Source: Marinobacter mangrovi (GTDB taxonomy: Bacteria; Pseudomonadota; Gammaproteobacteria; Pseudomonadales; Oleiphilaceae). Taken from it: DNA of 64,000 nucleotides. Shown here piece by piece: positions 47,706 through 58,610 of this stretch. The translations under genes were made by a program, and so were the position numbers. Below the pieces are notes generated by a model that was given only the letters and a program-made list of their open reading frames with translations, searched no databases and was not told the DNA's origin. The stretch's first letter is position 1. Every line of letters begins with the position of its first letter. The stretch is from NCBI RefSeq assembly GCF_016798325.1, contig NZ_JAERVO010000005.1, forward strand, positions 307,367-371,366, given 5' to 3'.

Positions 47706-48495
47706 AGTGCACGCGCTCCCCGCTGTCCAGGTCCATCAGGGTCAGCTTGCCACCCCAGACGCAGCCGGTGTCCAGCGCGATGTAACGATCGATCCCGGTG
47801 CGGCCCTCCAGCGACGCCCAATGGCCAAAGATGACCCGGGTCTGATCCTGACGGGGGAACTGGAACCAGGGCGCAAAGCCTTCAGGAGCATTGGTGGCGG
47901 AATCCTTGGTAATCAGGTCCAGCCGGCCATCTTCGGCGATAAAACGCATGCGGGTGAAATAGTTGGTGATCACCCGCCAGCGATCCATGCCGGTCAGCCC
48001 CGGTTGCCAACCGGCCGGTTCGTTGCCGTACATCTCGCGAAAATAGCCTTCAGCGTCGCCGCTCTGCAATACGGCTTCCAACTCCCGGCTGTAACCCAGG
48101 GCGTCATTCACCGACCAGATGTGCGGCAGGCCGGCATGGCTCATAAACAGGTCCCTGGCCGCATCATAAATCGCCAGGTTCTGTCGGCGTAGCCAGCCAA
48201 TCAGGTAATTGACGTCCTCGGCATCGAGGATTTCCTGCAGCGTGTCCTTGCGCTTGATGGCGTGGCCGCCCAGGGCCACCGCCAGAAGGTGCAGATCGTG
48301 ATTGCCCAGCACCACCCGGGCCGAGCTGCCCAGGCTTTCGATGAAACGCAGGGTCGCCAGCGACGACGGCCCGCGGTTGATCAGGTCTCCCGCCACCCAC
48401 AGGCTATCCTGGGAGGGCGAGAAATCGACAATGTCGAGGACATCCTGCAGGCGGTCGTAACAACCCTGGATGTCACCTACGGCGTAATCGGTCAT
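47695..48495 (-). CDS. apaH: Bis(5'-nucleosyl)-tetraphosphatase, symmetrical
   Basis: 266 residues. Calcineurin-like metal site: GDIQGCYD, WVAGDLINRGP, LGNHD and FGHWAS. Hydrolyses Ap4A to two ADP. Located directly after ksgA (54-base gap) without the apaG gene usual between these two in related genomes. Translated overlap with the next gene (DUF423) at its end. Confidence 0.93.
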   Translation of the reverse strand: MTDYAVGDIQGCYDRLQDVLDIVDFSPSQDSLWVAGDLINRGPSSLATLRFIESLGSSARVVLGNHDLHLLAVALGGHAIKRKDTLQEILDAEDVNYLIGWLRRQNLAIYDAARDLFMSHAGLPHIWSVNDALGYSRELEAVLQSGDAEGYFREMYGNEPAGWQPGLTGMDRWRVITNYFTRMRFIAEDGRLDLITKDSATNAPEGFAPWFQFPRQDQTRVIFGHWASLEGRTGIDRYIALDTGCVWGGKLTLMDLDSGERVHCDC

Positions 48496-48549
48496 GGGAC
48501 TCGAAATCCATTCATTACGGTGCGTTGCCTGAGCGGAACGACGGCGCCT

Positions 48550-49338
48550 TTAACCCGCGAGAAAATCGGCGATACGGACATATTCCTGCAGGGTCAGGTT
48601 CTCCGGACGCAGACCATCGTCAATATCCAGTGCGCGCAAGTCATCCGCGCTGACGAGGCTGCCCAGCGCCTTACGCAGGGTTTTGCGCCGCGCATTGAAA
48701 GCGGTTCGCACCACAGACTGTAGCAGGTTCAGGTCCTTCGCCGGAAACGGCAGCGTCTTATGAGGCACCAGACGAACGATGGCCGAATCCACCTTCGGCG
48801 CCGGTCGGAAGGCGCCCGGACCGACTTCGAAAAGCGGCTGCACCTGACAGAAATACTGGGCCATGATGCCCAGCCGGCCATAGTGCTTGTCGCCGGCCGT
48901 GGCCGCCAGACGCTGCACCACTTCCTTCTGCAGCATGAAGTGCATGTCCTGCACCACGCCCGCCTGCTCCAGCAGGTGGAAGATCAGCGGCGTGGAAATA
49001 TTGTAGGGCAGGTTACCGACAATCCGCAGGGGCTTGTCCTGCGCCAGTTCGGCAAAATCGAAGCGCAGCGCGTCCGCTTCGTGGATGCGGAAGTCGGGGT
49101 AGTTGAAGAACTTGGTCCGCAGCACCGGGATCAGGTCGCGATCCAGTTCCACCACCTGCAGCGCCGGATTCACGGCCAGTAACTCTTCGGTCAGAGCGCC
49201 CAGGCCCGGGCCGATTTCCACCAGCACGTCGTCCGGCTGCGGATGGATCGCCCGCACGATGCGTTCGATCACGCCCGGGTCGTGCAGGAAGTTCTGGCCA
49301 AAGCGTTTACGGGCCTGGTGGCCAGCGGATTTAGACAT
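48550..49338 (-). CDS. ksgA: 16S rRNA dimethyladenosine transferase
   Basis: 262 residues from ATG 49338. [18 protein letters not shown] and [15 protein letters not shown] form the SAM site; NLPYNIST is the catalytic motif. Dimethylates two adenines near the 3' end of 16S rRNA. The start ATG overlaps the pdxA stop by eight bases, so translation is coupled. Confidence 0.94.
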   Translation of the reverse strand: MSKSAGHQARKRFGQNFLHDPGVIERIVRAIHPQPDDVLVEIGPGLGALTEELLAVNPALQVVELDRDLIPVLRTKFFNYPDFRIHEADALRFDFAELAQDKPLRIVGNLPYNISTPLIFHLLEQAGVVQDMHFMLQKEVVQRLAATAGDKHYGRLGIMAQYFCQVQPLFEVGPGAFRPAPKVDSAIVRLVPHKTLPFPAKDLNLLQSVVRTAFNARRKTLRKALGSLVSADDLRALDIDDGLRPENLTLQEYVRIADFLAG

Positions 49339-50332
49339 GAGCGGCATCCCGGCGACAACGCGCCATCTTGATTGCGGTGATTATGGCGGTGTGCAGGCTG
49401 CCGGCGTCAGCCGTACCTTTGCCGGCGAGATCCAGGGCGGTGCCGTGATCGACGGACGTGCGCACGATGGGCAGCCCCAGCGTCACGTTCACGGCATTGC
49501 CGAAGCCCTTGAACTTGAGCACCGGCAGGCCCTGATCGTGGTACATGGCGAGCACGGCATCCGCGTCATCCAGCCAGTGCGGCGTGAACAGGGTGTCGGC
49601 GGGCAGCGGGCCGATCAGGTGAAGGCCTTCACCGCGCAACTGATCCAGCGTCGGCTCGATCACCTCGATTTCCTCCCGGCCCAGATGCCCCCCCTCACCC
49701 GCGTGGGGATTCAGTCCGGACACCAGGATGCGGGGCTCGACCACCCCGAAGAAGGTTTTCAGGTCGTGATCGAGAATGCGCGTGACCTGGGTCAGGCGTT
49801 CAGGAGTAATCGCCGCGGAAACGTCTTTCAGGGGTAAGTGGGTGGTTACCAGCGCGACCCGCAGACCGTCGGTCGCGAGCATCATCACCACCCGCTCGAC
49901 ACCACAGAGATCCTGCAAGAATTCCGTATGGCCGCTGAACGCAATGCCGGCGTCGTTGATCACGCCCTTGTGGACCGGCGCGGTGACCATGCCGTCAAAA
50001 GTGCCGTCCAGACAGCCGCGTGCCGCGGTTTCCAGGGTCGCCAGGACGTAGCGGCTGTTGGCCGCATCGAGCTGGCCGGCTTCGCGGGTCTGCAGGCCCG
50101 GGACGGTGAGAACGGACAACCGGCCAGCGGTCGTTTCCGCCGCATCGCCCGGCTGCCAGTCCCGAAGTGCCACATCCAGACCCAGTGTGACGGCCCGGGA
50201 CTCGAGCAACTCCCGATCAGCCACCACGACGATCCCCGCCTCCCGCGTTTCCTGCGCCAGCTGCAGGCAGAGGTCGGGACCGATGCCCGCCGGTTCACCG
50301 GCGGTCAGGGCCAGGGTCAGCGGCTGGGTCAT
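49331..50332 (-). CDS. pdxA: 4-hydroxythreonine-4-phosphate dehydrogenase
   Basis: 333 residues. [20 protein letters not shown] opens the protein; [24 protein letters not shown] and [41 protein letters not shown] hold the metal-binding histidines and Asp. Step of pyridoxal phosphate synthesis. The start overlaps surA's stop by four bases (ATGA). Confidence 0.94.
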   Translation of the reverse strand: MTQPLTLALTAGEPAGIGPDLCLQLAQETREAGIVVVADRELLESRAVTLGLDVALRDWQPGDAAETTAGRLSVLTVPGLQTREAGQLDAANSRYVLATLETAARGCLDGTFDGMVTAPVHKGVINDAGIAFSGHTEFLQDLCGVERVVMMLATDGLRVALVTTHLPLKDVSAAITPERLTQVTRILDHDLKTFFGVVEPRILVSGLNPHAGEGGHLGREEIEVIEPTLDQLRGEGLHLIGPLPADTLFTPHWLDDADAVLAMYHDQGLPVLKFKGFGNAVNVTLGLPIVRTSVDHGTALDLAGKGTADAGSLHTAIITAIKMARCRRDAAHV

Positions 50333-51705
50333 GATGCGTCAGCGCTCTCCTGCGGATTGCCGGGCGTGTCACCGCCTTTTCCCTTGGCCTGGGCGTTGTC
50401 GTCGTCCTGGCCCTTGATGTCCACGTAGGCTTCTTCGCGGATTTCACGCAGCCAGTTCTGCAACTCGACTTCGTACTTGCGGCGGTAGAGCACCTGGCGG
50501 GCTTCGTTTTCTTTGAGCTTGTCACCAATGTCTTTCTGGCGGCGATCCTGAACCTGCAGGATATGCCAGCCGAAGCGGGACCGGAATGGCCCTTTCAGTT
50601 CGCCAACTTTCGCCTCTTTCATGGCCTGCTCGAACGCCGGCACCATCTCGCCCGGGCTGACCCAGCCCAGGTTGCCGCCGTCGGAACCGGAGACGCTGTC
50701 GTCGGAGTATTCCTTGGCCAGTGCCGCAAAGTCGGCGCCGTTCTTGAGCTTGTCGTAGATCTCGTTGATCAGGCTCTGGGCCTGGGCGTCGGTGCGCGCG
50801 TCGCTCGGACGAATCAGGATATGACGGACCTTGGACTGCTCCACCAGCTTGCCGTTGTCGCCGCCCCGTTTGTCCAGCACGGTCACGATGTGGAAGCCGC
50901 TGCCGCTGCGCAGTACCTGGGACGGCTGACCCACTTCAAGCTCGGGCACCACGTCGACCACCAGGGACGGCAACTGGTTTTCGGTGCGCCAGCCCAGCAC
51001 ACCGCCGTCCAGCGCGTTGGAGCCGTCGGACTCTGCCACGGCCACCTGTTTGAAATCGGTACCGTTGGCGATTTCCTGGCGCAGCTTCTCGGCCTTGGCC
51101 TGGGCGGCGTCCACTTCGTCGGCATTGTTGAAGTCGTCGACGGCCACCAGGATGTTGCCCAGCAGGTATTCCTCACCGCTCTTTTCGCGGCCGGCCTGGG
51201 CCTGGAGGAAGTTATCCACTTCCCGCTTGGTAACCCGCACCCGGCTGTCGACCCGGCGCTGCTGCACCCGGCTGATCAGCATTTCGCGGCGGATCTGCTC
51301 GCGGGCCTCACGGTAGGTGAGTCCTTCGCTGGCCAGGGCGTCCTCGAACTGTTCGAGCGTGTAGCCGTTGCGTTTGGCGATGCTCTGCATGGTGTCGTTC
51401 AGCTCGTTGTCGCTGATCCGCATCCCCATCTTGTCCGCCATCTGCAGCTGGATGGAGTCCTGGATCAGTTGGTCCAGCACTCGTTTCTCCAGCACGCTCT
51501 GGGGCGGCAGGCTGGTGCCCTGGGCGTTGAGCCGGGCCTTGACCGTGCGCACCCGGCTGTCCAGTTCGGACTGCAGGATCACACTGTCATCGACGATGGC
51601 GATGACACTGTCCAGCGGCTTGCGTTCAGCCAGTGCGTTCTGGGCGGTCACCGCCAGCATCAGCAGGACCATGACACGTGCGCACAGGCGCAGGGATGCC
51701 TTCAT
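50329..51705 (-). CDS. surA: Periplasmic chaperone/peptidyl-prolyl isomerase SurA
   Basis: 458 residues from ATG 51705, preceded by GAGGTG; an upstream TTG is not needed. Signal peptide ([20 protein letters not shown]), N-terminal SurA domain and two parvulin domains ([42 protein letters not shown] in the second). A low-complexity C-terminal tail ([21 protein letters not shown]) is longer than in E. coli. Delivers outer membrane proteins, including LptD, encoded just upstream. Confidence 0.93.
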   Translation of the reverse strand: MKASLRLCARVMVLLMLAVTAQNALAERKPLDSVIAIVDDSVILQSELDSRVRTVKARLNAQGTSLPPQSVLEKRVLDQLIQDSIQLQMADKMGMRISDNELNDTMQSIAKRNGYTLEQFEDALASEGLTYREAREQIRREMLISRVQQRRVDSRVRVTKREVDNFLQAQAGREKSGEEYLLGNILVAVDDFNNADEVDAAQAKAEKLRQEIANGTDFKQVAVAESDGSNALDGGVLGWRTENQLPSLVVDVVPELEVGQPSQVLRSGSGFHIVTVLDKRGGDNGKLVEQSKVRHILIRPSDARTDAQAQSLINEIYDKLKNGADFAALAKEYSDDSVSGSDGGNLGWVSPGEMVPAFEQAMKEAKVGELKGPFRSRFGWHILQVQDRRQKDIGDKLKENEARQVLYRRKYEVELQNWLREIREEAYVDIKGQDDDNAQAKGKGGDTPGNPQESADAS

Positions 51706-51761
51706 ATTCACCTCAGTTTTCAAATGGCGAACCGGTCCATTCGGACCGGCTCAGACTGATC

Positions 51762-54140
51762 TCAATAGGTTGAACCTTTCTGACCGAAGATCCGCTTCTC
51801 GCGCTCGCTGAATCCGTAGATCGCATCCGAGACACGGTCGCTGGACCCGCCACTGCCGCCCAGCCCTTTCAACTGGATCTGGAACAGGATGCGGTGGTCG
51901 AGTTCGCGGTCACTCGTCAGGTAGCTCTGGCTGACCAGTTGGAAGCTCCAGCAACAGGCGGTGTACTCGAAGCCGGCCAGGGAGCCGGCGGTGCGGTCCG
52001 ATTCGGCGTCATACAGCCAGCGGCCGATCAGACTGATGTTGTCTGTGACAGGAAAAACCGCGCCGATATCCATCTGTTCGAAATCATCGCGATCGTAGGT
52101 GTGACCGAGGGTCGCCAGATAACGGTAGTCCGCCGAGTGATAAACCAGTTGGCTGCGGCCCTCTTCGGTGCGCCGCTCGCGGGGATCCCACAGGCCGGAC
52201 ACGCGCAGGTCGAGGTTTTCGGTCGGCCGCACCACGGCTTCACCCGCCAGGGGCGAATCGCTGCGGGTATCGGCGCCCTGCCCGTCCAGGCTCACCCGCC
52301 GGTCGTCGTAGTAATAGACCTGGCCGATGCTGAAACGGGCCCGTTCCAGACCGGTGTTCAGGTCATTGAACCGGGTCGTCACCGCCGCGGTCAGACGATT
52401 GTTGTCGGCGATCCGGTCGCCGCCACTGAAACGGTTGGGCGAGAACAGCGAGTCGAAACTGAAATCCTTCAGGCCGGAATCGAAGTCCGGAATGTCGCTC
52501 TGGTCTTCGTATTTGGAGTAAACGTAGTACAGCCGCGGCTCGAGAGTCTGGTTGTAGGGAATGTCGAACAGCGTGTCGCGGCGATCGAAATAAAGCCCGT
52601 TGTCCCACTCGTAGATGGGGATGGATCGGCTGATCTGGTTGTCGTCACGCAGGTCGTAGTCTTCCAGCTGATACTCGGTGAAATCCAGCGTCACGGACGG
52701 TCGCGAGTAACCCCAGACCTCACGGAAATCCAGAGCCAGTTCCGGCGCCACCCGCAGGCGATGCCCGTTGGTCCTGTCGATGCCGGTCAGGTTGTCGTTG
52801 TCCCGGTAGAAATAGGTGTACTGGGATTCCACCGCGGCCTGGGCCACGCCCCATTCGTAGTCCGCGCCGTATATGACTTCGGGCAACTGGGCATAGGGCT
52901 TCTGGGCGTCGCTGATGCTGTCCTTGATGGTCTGGTAGCCGTAGACGTAGCTTTCGAAATACTGGTGCGGGCTGTTGTAGCGAACACCGGCCCGGCGGGT
53001 CAGGTGCGTGGCCTCGTTGATATCCAGCGAACGGTTGAGGTCGCTCAGGTAGTCATTGTCGGAGACCACCGAGTAATCCGCGTAGCCGTTCCAGCCAGAG
53101 CCGAAGCGGGCACGACTGGTGAAATCCAGTCCCCAGCGTTCACCACCTTCCCCCGGATTTTCATCCTTGAAATACTGGTCGTTGTTGATATAGCCGAGCT
53201 GCAGGACCGATTCGCCATACTGGCTGAGGTAACGACCTTCGGCTTCGGTAAACAGCCCGCGGCCGTTGATGTATTGCGGCGTCAGCGTGGCGTCGTAGTT
53301 GGGCGCCAGGTTCAGGTAATACGGCACCGACAGGAACATGCCGCTGCCGGTGTTGGACGTACCGAAGGTCGGGTACAGGAAACCGGTCTTGCGGCGATCG
53401 TCGATCGGGAAGGTGATGTAGGGCCAGTAGAAGACGGGAATGTCCTCCACTTCCAGTCGCACGTGGGTCGCCGTGCCGAAGCCTTCGGCCCGGTCCAGCT
53501 CGATGTCCGAGGCCACGATCGCCCAGGCGTTGCTCTCCGGCGAACAGGTGGTCAGCCGGCCGTCCTGGATATCAACGATGTTTTCCGAAGGCCGCGACAG
53601 GAAGCCTGCGCTGCCGCGCATTTCCGCCTGGTGAATCAGGAAGGTCGCGGAATTGACCTGCAGTTCACCGCTGTTGGCATCGTAGCGGGCGTTGTCACCG
53701 GTCAGCAGGAAGCCCTGCCCGCGGCTTACCATCGGGCCGTTCAGCCTCATCTCGCCGGTGGTCTGGTTGTATTGCGCGCGGCTGCCGCTGGCCGAAAAGG
53801 TGCCCTGGCGCAGCTTGACGTCGCCCTCCAGGGTCATCTGGGAGTCCATTTCATAGCGGGCGTTGAGGCCGCTGGCTTCGATGGGCAGGTCGGTGTTGCT
53901 GGTACCGGCACCGAATAACGGCGAGCTGTCGTCGCCAAAGTCCGGCTGCACGTAGGCGCCGCTGCAGGACGGCGGCAGGGTGGCCAGTCGGGACTCGGGC
54001 AGTTCGCTGCGGGGGCGCCAGTCAATTTCGGCGGCGCTCTGGGCGGATGCCTGGGCGGATGTCAGCAAGGCGGCGATGCCAATCCACAGCGGGCCACTGC
54101 TATTGCGTAGGTGCGATTTGGAAGAACGGTGCAATGGCAC
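51762..54140 (-). CDS. lptD: LPS-assembly protein LptD
   Basis: About 792 residues from an inferred GTG at 54140; a longer frame to 54353 would overlap the divergent amgK start and is rejected. Signal peptide, OstA/LptA-like N-domain (YEMDSQMTLEGDVKLRQGTFSASGSRAQYNQTTGEM) and a 26-strand barrel (VEDIPVFYWPYITFPIDDRRKTGFLYPTFG onwards). Four cysteines, in PPSCSG, LTTCSPESN and YTACCWSF, can form the two disulfides required for LptE-dependent LPS insertion. Confidence 0.92.
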   Translation of the reverse strand: MPLHRSSKSHLRNSSGPLWIGIAALLTSAQASAQSAAEIDWRPRSELPESRLATLPPSCSGAYVQPDFGDDSSPLFGAGTSNTDLPIEASGLNARYEMDSQMTLEGDVKLRQGTFSASGSRAQYNQTTGEMRLNGPMVSRGQGFLLTGDNARYDANSGELQVNSATFLIHQAEMRGSAGFLSRPSENIVDIQDGRLTTCSPESNAWAIVASDIELDRAEGFGTATHVRLEVEDIPVFYWPYITFPIDDRRKTGFLYPTFGTSNTGSGMFLSVPYYLNLAPNYDATLTPQYINGRGLFTEAEGRYLSQYGESVLQLGYINNDQYFKDENPGEGGERWGLDFTSRARFGSGWNGYADYSVVSDNDYLSDLNRSLDINEATHLTRRAGVRYNSPHQYFESYVYGYQTIKDSISDAQKPYAQLPEVIYGADYEWGVAQAAVESQYTYFYRDNDNLTGIDRTNGHRLRVAPELALDFREVWGYSRPSVTLDFTEYQLEDYDLRDDNQISRSIPIYEWDNGLYFDRRDTLFDIPYNQTLEPRLYYVYSKYEDQSDIPDFDSGLKDFSFDSLFSPNRFSGGDRIADNNRLTAAVTTRFNDLNTGLERARFSIGQVYYYDDRRVSLDGQGADTRSDSPLAGEAVVRPTENLDLRVSGLWDPRERRTEEGRSQLVYHSADYRYLATLGHTYDRDDFEQMDIGAVFPVTDNISLIGRWLYDAESDRTAGSLAGFEYTACCWSFQLVSQSYLTSDRELDHRILFQIQLKGLGGSGGSSDRVSDAIYGFSEREKRIFGQKGSTY

Positions 54141-54336
54141 GATAATCGGATCCCGTACTGTCTTGAAGGCCGCCGGTAGTTTACACGCCCGGGCCACCCT
54201 TGTTAACGACGCAAGCGGCAACGGGCCGGCAAACGGAGGCACGGCCCTTTTGCCGCCAACCCGGCCTTCTGATATTTTCCGGGAATTGAGTCCATCGCCC
54301 TGTGACGGGCCTTTCCCAATCGACAAGACGACTTTC

Positions 54337-55353
54337 ATGGACAGCAGACTCACCGCTTTGACCGACTGGGTGCGCCAGCAGCCCGGCTTCCGCCAGGCCC
54401 ACCCTGAGACCGTTTCCGGCGACGCCAGTTTCCGTCGCTATTTCCGGGTGACCGGCCAGCCCGACGCCGACGCACCGCGTCCGTTCATTGTCATGGACGC
54501 GCCACCGGGCAAGGAAGGCGTGGCCCCCTTCGTGGCCATCGCCCGCCAGTGGCATGCCGAAGGCATCCATGTGCCGGCCATTCATGCCGAGGACCGGGAG
54601 CAGGGTTTCCTGCTGCTGGAGGACTTCGGCGACGAGCTGCTGCTGGACCACCTGAACGACGACAATGTGGATCACCTGTACGGCCTGGCCCTGAAGGCCC
54701 TGAGCCACATCCAGGCCACAGCCGACCCGGTGGACTACCCGTTGCCGCCCTACGACGCCGCCCTGCTTGACCGGGAAATGGCGCTGTTCCGCGACTGGCT
54801 GCTGGTTCAACACCTGGGATTGGAGCTGACCGACCAGGAACACTGTCTGCTGGAGACCACCTTCGCGCTCCTGAAAGAAGCCGCCCTGGCGCAACCGGAA
54901 GTGCCGGTGCACCGCGATTACCATTCCCGCAACCTGCTGGTGCTGGGTGACAACGTGGATCTGGGCGTCATCGATTTTCAGGATGCGGTACGCGGCCCGG
55001 TGACCTATGACCTCGTGTCGCTGGTCAAGGATTGTTATATCCACTGGCCAGAAGAAAACATTGCCCGCTGGATTGAGGATTTCCGGCTGCTGACCCGCGA
55101 TGCCGGTCTGCACCAGGCCGACCGGGAGACCTTCCGCCAGTGGGTGGAACTGATGGGCATGCAGCGCCATCTGAAGGCGTCCGGCATTTTTGCCCGACTG
55201 GCCATCCGCGACGGCAAGCGACGCTATCTCGAGGATATTCCGCGAACCGTCAATTACCTGCTGGAAGCCAGCGACCGGCAACCGGCCCTGCGCCATTTTT
55301 ACGAGTGGTTGGCAAACCGGGTGATCCCGCTCCTCGAGAAGCAGGCGGCCTGA
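54337..55353 (+). CDS. amgK: N-acetylmuramate/N-acetylglucosamine kinase AmgK
   Basis: 338 residues from ATG 54337. Aminoglycoside phosphotransferase-like fold: VSGDASFRRYFRV, VPVHRDYHSRNLLVL and GVIDFQDAVRGPVTYDLVSLVKD. Phosphorylates recycled MurNAc at the anomeric position in the Pseudomonas-type cell-wall recycling route, feeding murU just downstream. Divergent from lptD. Confidence 0.9.
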   Translation: MDSRLTALTDWVRQQPGFRQAHPETVSGDASFRRYFRVTGQPDADAPRPFIVMDAPPGKEGVAPFVAIARQWHAEGIHVPAIHAEDREQGFLLLEDFGDELLLDHLNDDNVDHLYGLALKALSHIQATADPVDYPLPPYDAALLDREMALFRDWLLVQHLGLELTDQEHCLLETTFALLKEAALAQPEVPVHRDYHSRNLLVLGDNVDLGVIDFQDAVRGPVTYDLVSLVKDCYIHWPEENIARWIEDFRLLTRDAGLHQADRETFRQWVELMGMQRHLKASGIFARLAIRDGKRRYLEDIPRTVNYLLEASDRQPALRHFYEWLANRVIPLLEKQAA

Positions 55354-55355
55354 CC

Positions 55356-56042
55356 GTGAAAGCCATGATACTCGCCGCCGGCAAGGGCGAGCGGATGCGG
55401 CCGCTGACGCTGGAGACGCCCAAGCCCCTGCTGCAGGCCGGCGGCAAGGCCCTGATCGAGCACCAGATCGAGAAACTGGCGAAGGCCGGCTATCACGACG
55501 TGGTCATCAATCCGTCCTGGCTGGGTGACCAATTGCAGGCGGCACTTGGTGACGGCCATGGATACGGCGTGCGGATTCACTACTCGCCGGAACCGGAGCC
55601 CCTGGAAACCGCCGGCGGCATCCGCCAGGCGCTCCCCCACCTCACCGGCGACAGCGACTGGTTCCTGGTGGTCAACGGCGACATCTGGTGCGACTTCGAT
55701 CTCGCCAGCCTGCAACCATCCAACGGCGACCAGGCCGTGCTGGTACTGACCGACAACCCACCCCAGCATCCCGACGGCGACTTTCATTTGAGTGACTCTG
55801 GACGCGTCTTCGACAACGGCTGCCCGCGCCTGACCTTCAGCGGCATCAGCCTGCTCCATCGCAGTCTGTTCGAAACGCTGGAACCGGGCTATCGCAAGCT
55901 GGCCCCACTGTTACGGGAGGCCATGGCGCAAGGCCGGGTCGCAGGCGTCCATCACCGCGGCGACTGGCAGGACATCGGGACTCCGGAACGACTGGCGAGC
56001 CTGGACCGGCAACTGCGAGAGAACGGAGATTCCCCGTCGTGA
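55356..56042 (+). CDS. murU: N-acetylmuramate-1-phosphate uridylyltransferase MurU
   Basis: 228 residues from GTG 55356, two bases after the amgK stop. ILAAGKGERMRPLTLETPKPLLQAGGKALIEHQIEKLAKAG is the nucleotidyltransferase motif, and VNGDIWCDFDL holds the metal Asp. Makes UDP-MurNAc from the AmgK product. The end overlaps the next gene by four bases. Confidence 0.9.
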   Translation: MKAMILAAGKGERMRPLTLETPKPLLQAGGKALIEHQIEKLAKAGYHDVVINPSWLGDQLQAALGDGHGYGVRIHYSPEPEPLETAGGIRQALPHLTGDSDWFLVVNGDIWCDFDLASLQPSNGDQAVLVLTDNPPQHPDGDFHLSDSGRVFDNGCPRLTFSGISLLHRSLFETLEPGYRKLAPLLREAMAQGRVAGVHHRGDWQDIGTPERLASLDRQLRENGDSPS

Positions 56043-56797
56043 GCGCCTCATCCGCCCCAACGGGCCTGTCCGGTCGCCTGGAACGAAGCTTCAACACGCT
56101 GTTCAGCGTCCTCAGCGCAAGCAATCATGAGGCGACCACGTTGCTGGAGCGCACCTCTCTGCCCGGCTGGGCACGGAAGCACCTGTTTTTCTTCCTGGGA
56201 TACGTGGCCAAAGCCGACGGCCGGGTGAGCGAGCAGGACATCCGCTTTGCCGAAAGCCTGATGCGTGCCTTGAAGCTATCCCCCGCGCAGCGCCGACGTG
56301 CGATCCGGGAATTCCAGCGGGGCAAGGACGTGAGCGAGCTGCCCGGCTCGCGAGGGCTGCGCATGCGTCTGCAGAACAGCCTCAATCCGGAGCCGGCGCT
56401 GGTGATCCTGTTCTGCCTGGGCCATGCGACCCAGCTTCAGGGCGCGCCCAGCAAGCAGCGGCGCTATCGCTGTGAGGATGCCGTCGATCGTACCGGTCTG
56501 CCGGTGGATGCCATGGACATCGTGCTGGACAGTTACGCCCGCCATAACCGTCGGGCGCGCCCCGAACTCCGGCCGGCGCCGTCTTCCTACGATGAGGCCT
56601 GCAAGCTCTTGGGCGTCCAGGCCCGAACCAGCCTGAAAGACATGAAGCGCGCCTACCGCCGGCTGGTTTCGGAGTGCCACCCCGACAAACTGGGCACCGG
56701 CCTGAGCGACGCCGAGTACGCCCAGGCCAAGGAGCGCCTGCTGCGCTACCAGCAGGCCTGGGAAATCATCAAGAAGCGGGAACGGGCTCGCGGTTGA
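56039..56797 (+). CDS. DjlA-like TerB/J-domain protein
   Basis: 252 residues from GTG 56039, overlapping murU by four bases. TerB-type helical domain (HLFFFLGYVAKADGRVSEQDIRFAESLMRALKLSPAQRRRAI), then a C-terminal J domain with HPDK (YDEACKLLGVQARTSLKDMKRAYRRLVSECHPDKL). Lacks an N-terminal membrane helix, unlike enterobacterial DjlA. Acts with DnaK. Confidence 0.88.
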   Translation: MSASSAPTGLSGRLERSFNTLFSVLSASNHEATTLLERTSLPGWARKHLFFFLGYVAKADGRVSEQDIRFAESLMRALKLSPAQRRRAIREFQRGKDVSELPGSRGLRMRLQNSLNPEPALVILFCLGHATQLQGAPSKQRRYRCEDAVDRTGLPVDAMDIVLDSYARHNRRARPELRPAPSSYDEACKLLGVQARTSLKDMKRAYRRLVSECHPDKLGTGLSDAEYAQAKERLLRYQQAWEIIKKRERARG

Positions 56798-56802
56798 CCG
56801 CG

Positions 56803-57873
56803 TTATTCCGCATCCGGCTCAAGCGTCTGTTTCAGCCAACTGCTGACCCGACCGGCCACCAGACCGGCATCGTCCCGGCCCGGATGACGATCGATCGAGA
56901 CCCGTTGCTGCTGATAGCCCTGAAAGCCACCCCGATGGATCACCGCTTTCTGGTCGTGCATGGGCTCGGTATTCACGAGACTCGAGCGTAGGTCCAGCAC
57001 ACGCAACTGGCCGGCATCCGCCTTTGCCACCGAGTCCAGATCCGACGACTGCAGCACGGGTGTCACCCAGGCCAGCATCTGCGGCTCGCCGCTGCCGGCG
57101 CCAGCGCCGCGAAGGGCCTGACCGACCATTTCCCGCGCACCACGGCCCACACCCAACAGCACCACCCGCTGATACCCCATACCCCGCAGGTGGCTGACCG
57201 CCGCATTGATCTGGGCGCTGATTTTATCCTGATAGTCCTTGCGGATCTGATCGAGATCCGTGCTCGACAGCACATCGATGATCGAGCCCGAGCCTCCGGC
57301 GCCGGGTTTTGCCTTGTCCTCGGCCTTGTCCTGGGCATCGGCTGCGCCGCTGTCTGCAGGTTTTTCCGGAGACGGCACCGCCTGACTCGCGAGGCCATTT
57401 TCATGGCGCGCCTGCACCAGCGGATACGGCGGCGCCACCAGGCCCAGGGTCATGGTGGCCCAACCGTCCTGGGCCAGGGGATCCCGCAGGGCGCCAGCGA
57501 GAGCGGCATCGGCACTCTGCCCTTCATCCGCCAGGATCAGGATGGCCCCCATCGCCGGCGTCTGCTGCTCCTGTTCCAGCAACCCGACCACCCGGCCATT
57601 GGCGCCCGCATCCAGCCAGACGGTTTTCTCAGGCCGCATATCGGCGAGGGCCTGATAGTCCTGGCCGGTAGAGATGAAGGGGCGCTCCTTGGAGGGTTGG
57701 GCGTCGACTGCTTTGGCGGCCGTGCCATCCGCCGGTGTGTCTGTTGCCTTGGTGGAACTGCCCGAGTCCTGAGCCAGGGCCAGACCGGCTGCCGCCCATA
57801 ACAGAACCAGACTGACCCAGCGCGCTTTGCGGATACTCCTAAGCACAATCACCCCTCTAATAGTTCGGTTCAA
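56803..57873 (-). CDS. DUF3530 family protein
   Basis: 356 residues with a signal peptide (VSLVLLWAAAGLALA). The alpha/beta-hydrolase-like core carries MGAILILADEGQSADAALAGALRDPLAQDGWATM and GYQRVVLLGVGRGARE, matching DUF3530. The GVGRGA turn lacks the nucleophile serine, so catalysis is doubtful. A low-complexity insert (KPADSGAADAQDKAEDKAKPG) lies in the middle. Convergent with the DjlA-like gene. Confidence 0.85.
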   Translation of the reverse strand: MNRTIRGVIVLRSIRKARWVSLVLLWAAAGLALAQDSGSSTKATDTPADGTAAKAVDAQPSKERPFISTGQDYQALADMRPEKTVWLDAGANGRVVGLLEQEQQTPAMGAILILADEGQSADAALAGALRDPLAQDGWATMTLGLVAPPYPLVQARHENGLASQAVPSPEKPADSGAADAQDKAEDKAKPGAGGSGSIIDVLSSTDLDQIRKDYQDKISAQINAAVSHLRGMGYQRVVLLGVGRGAREMVGQALRGAGAGSGEPQMLAWVTPVLQSSDLDSVAKADAGQLRVLDLRSSLVNTEPMHDQKAVIHRGGFQGYQQQRVSIDRHPGRDDAGLVAGRVSSWLKQTLEPDAE

Positions 57874-57932
57874 GCTGATAGACTACCAGTCCCTTTTCGC
57901 TCGCATTAAAGAATCCCGAGAGAGATCAACTC

Positions 57933-58610
57933 ATGTTGCCCGATCTGATCGCCCCTTCGATCCTGTCAGCCGATTTTGCCCGACTGGGCGAGGAAGTCGA
58001 TAACGTCCTGGCCGCCGGTGCCGATATTGTCCACTTCGACGTCATGGACAACCATTATGTTCCCAACCTGACCATCGGCCCCATGGTCTGCGAAGCGTTG
58101 CGCAAGCACGGCGTCACCGCACCGATCGACGCCCATCTGATGGTCAAGCCGGTGGACGACCTGATCCGCATGTTCATCGACGCGGGCGCCACCTACATCA
58201 CGTTCCACCCGGAAGCGTCCGAGCACATCGACCGCTCCCTGCAACTGATCAAGGACGGCGGCTGCCAGGCGGGTCTGGTGTTCAACCCGGCCACGCCCCT
58301 GCACTACCTCGACCACGTGATGGATCGTATCGACATGATCCTGCTGATGTCGGTCAACCCGGGCTTTGGCGGCCAGAAGTTCATCCCGGGCACCCTCGAC
58401 AAACTGCGCGAGGCCCGTAAGCGGATCGATGCCAGCGGCAAGGCGATTCGCCTGGAAATCGACGGCGGCGTGAAAGTGGATAACATCCGCGAAATTGCTG
58501 AGGCCGGTGCGGACACGTTCGTGGCCGGTTCCGCGATTTTCAACACCGAAGACTACAAGACCACCATCGACGCCATGCACGAGCAGATCAAGCTGGCGCG
58601 TTCCGTATGA
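57933..58610 (+). CDS. rpe: Ribulose-phosphate 3-epimerase
   Basis: 225 residues. [60 protein letters not shown] and EIDGGV are the classic TIM-barrel and metal motifs. Interconverts ribulose-5-P and xylulose-5-P. The end overlaps gph by four bases (ATGA), giving coupled translation. Confidence 0.95.
   Translation: MLPDLIAPSILSADFARLGEEVDNVLAAGADIVHFDVMDNHYVPNLTIGPMVCEALRKHGVTAPIDAHLMVKPVDDLIRMFIDAGATYITFHPEASEHIDRSLQLIKDGGCQAGLVFNPATPLHYLDHVMDRIDMILLMSVNPGFGGQKFIPGTLDKLREARKRIDASGKAIRLEIDGGVKVDNIREIAEAGADTFVAGSAIFNTEDYKTTIDAMHEQIKLARSV

Noticed and set aside
51894..53918. Long plus-strand open frame (674 codons) antisense to lptD
   Set aside because: Shadow of a GC-rich coding gene; low-complexity Val/Gly/Ala-rich translation and no ribosome-binding site.
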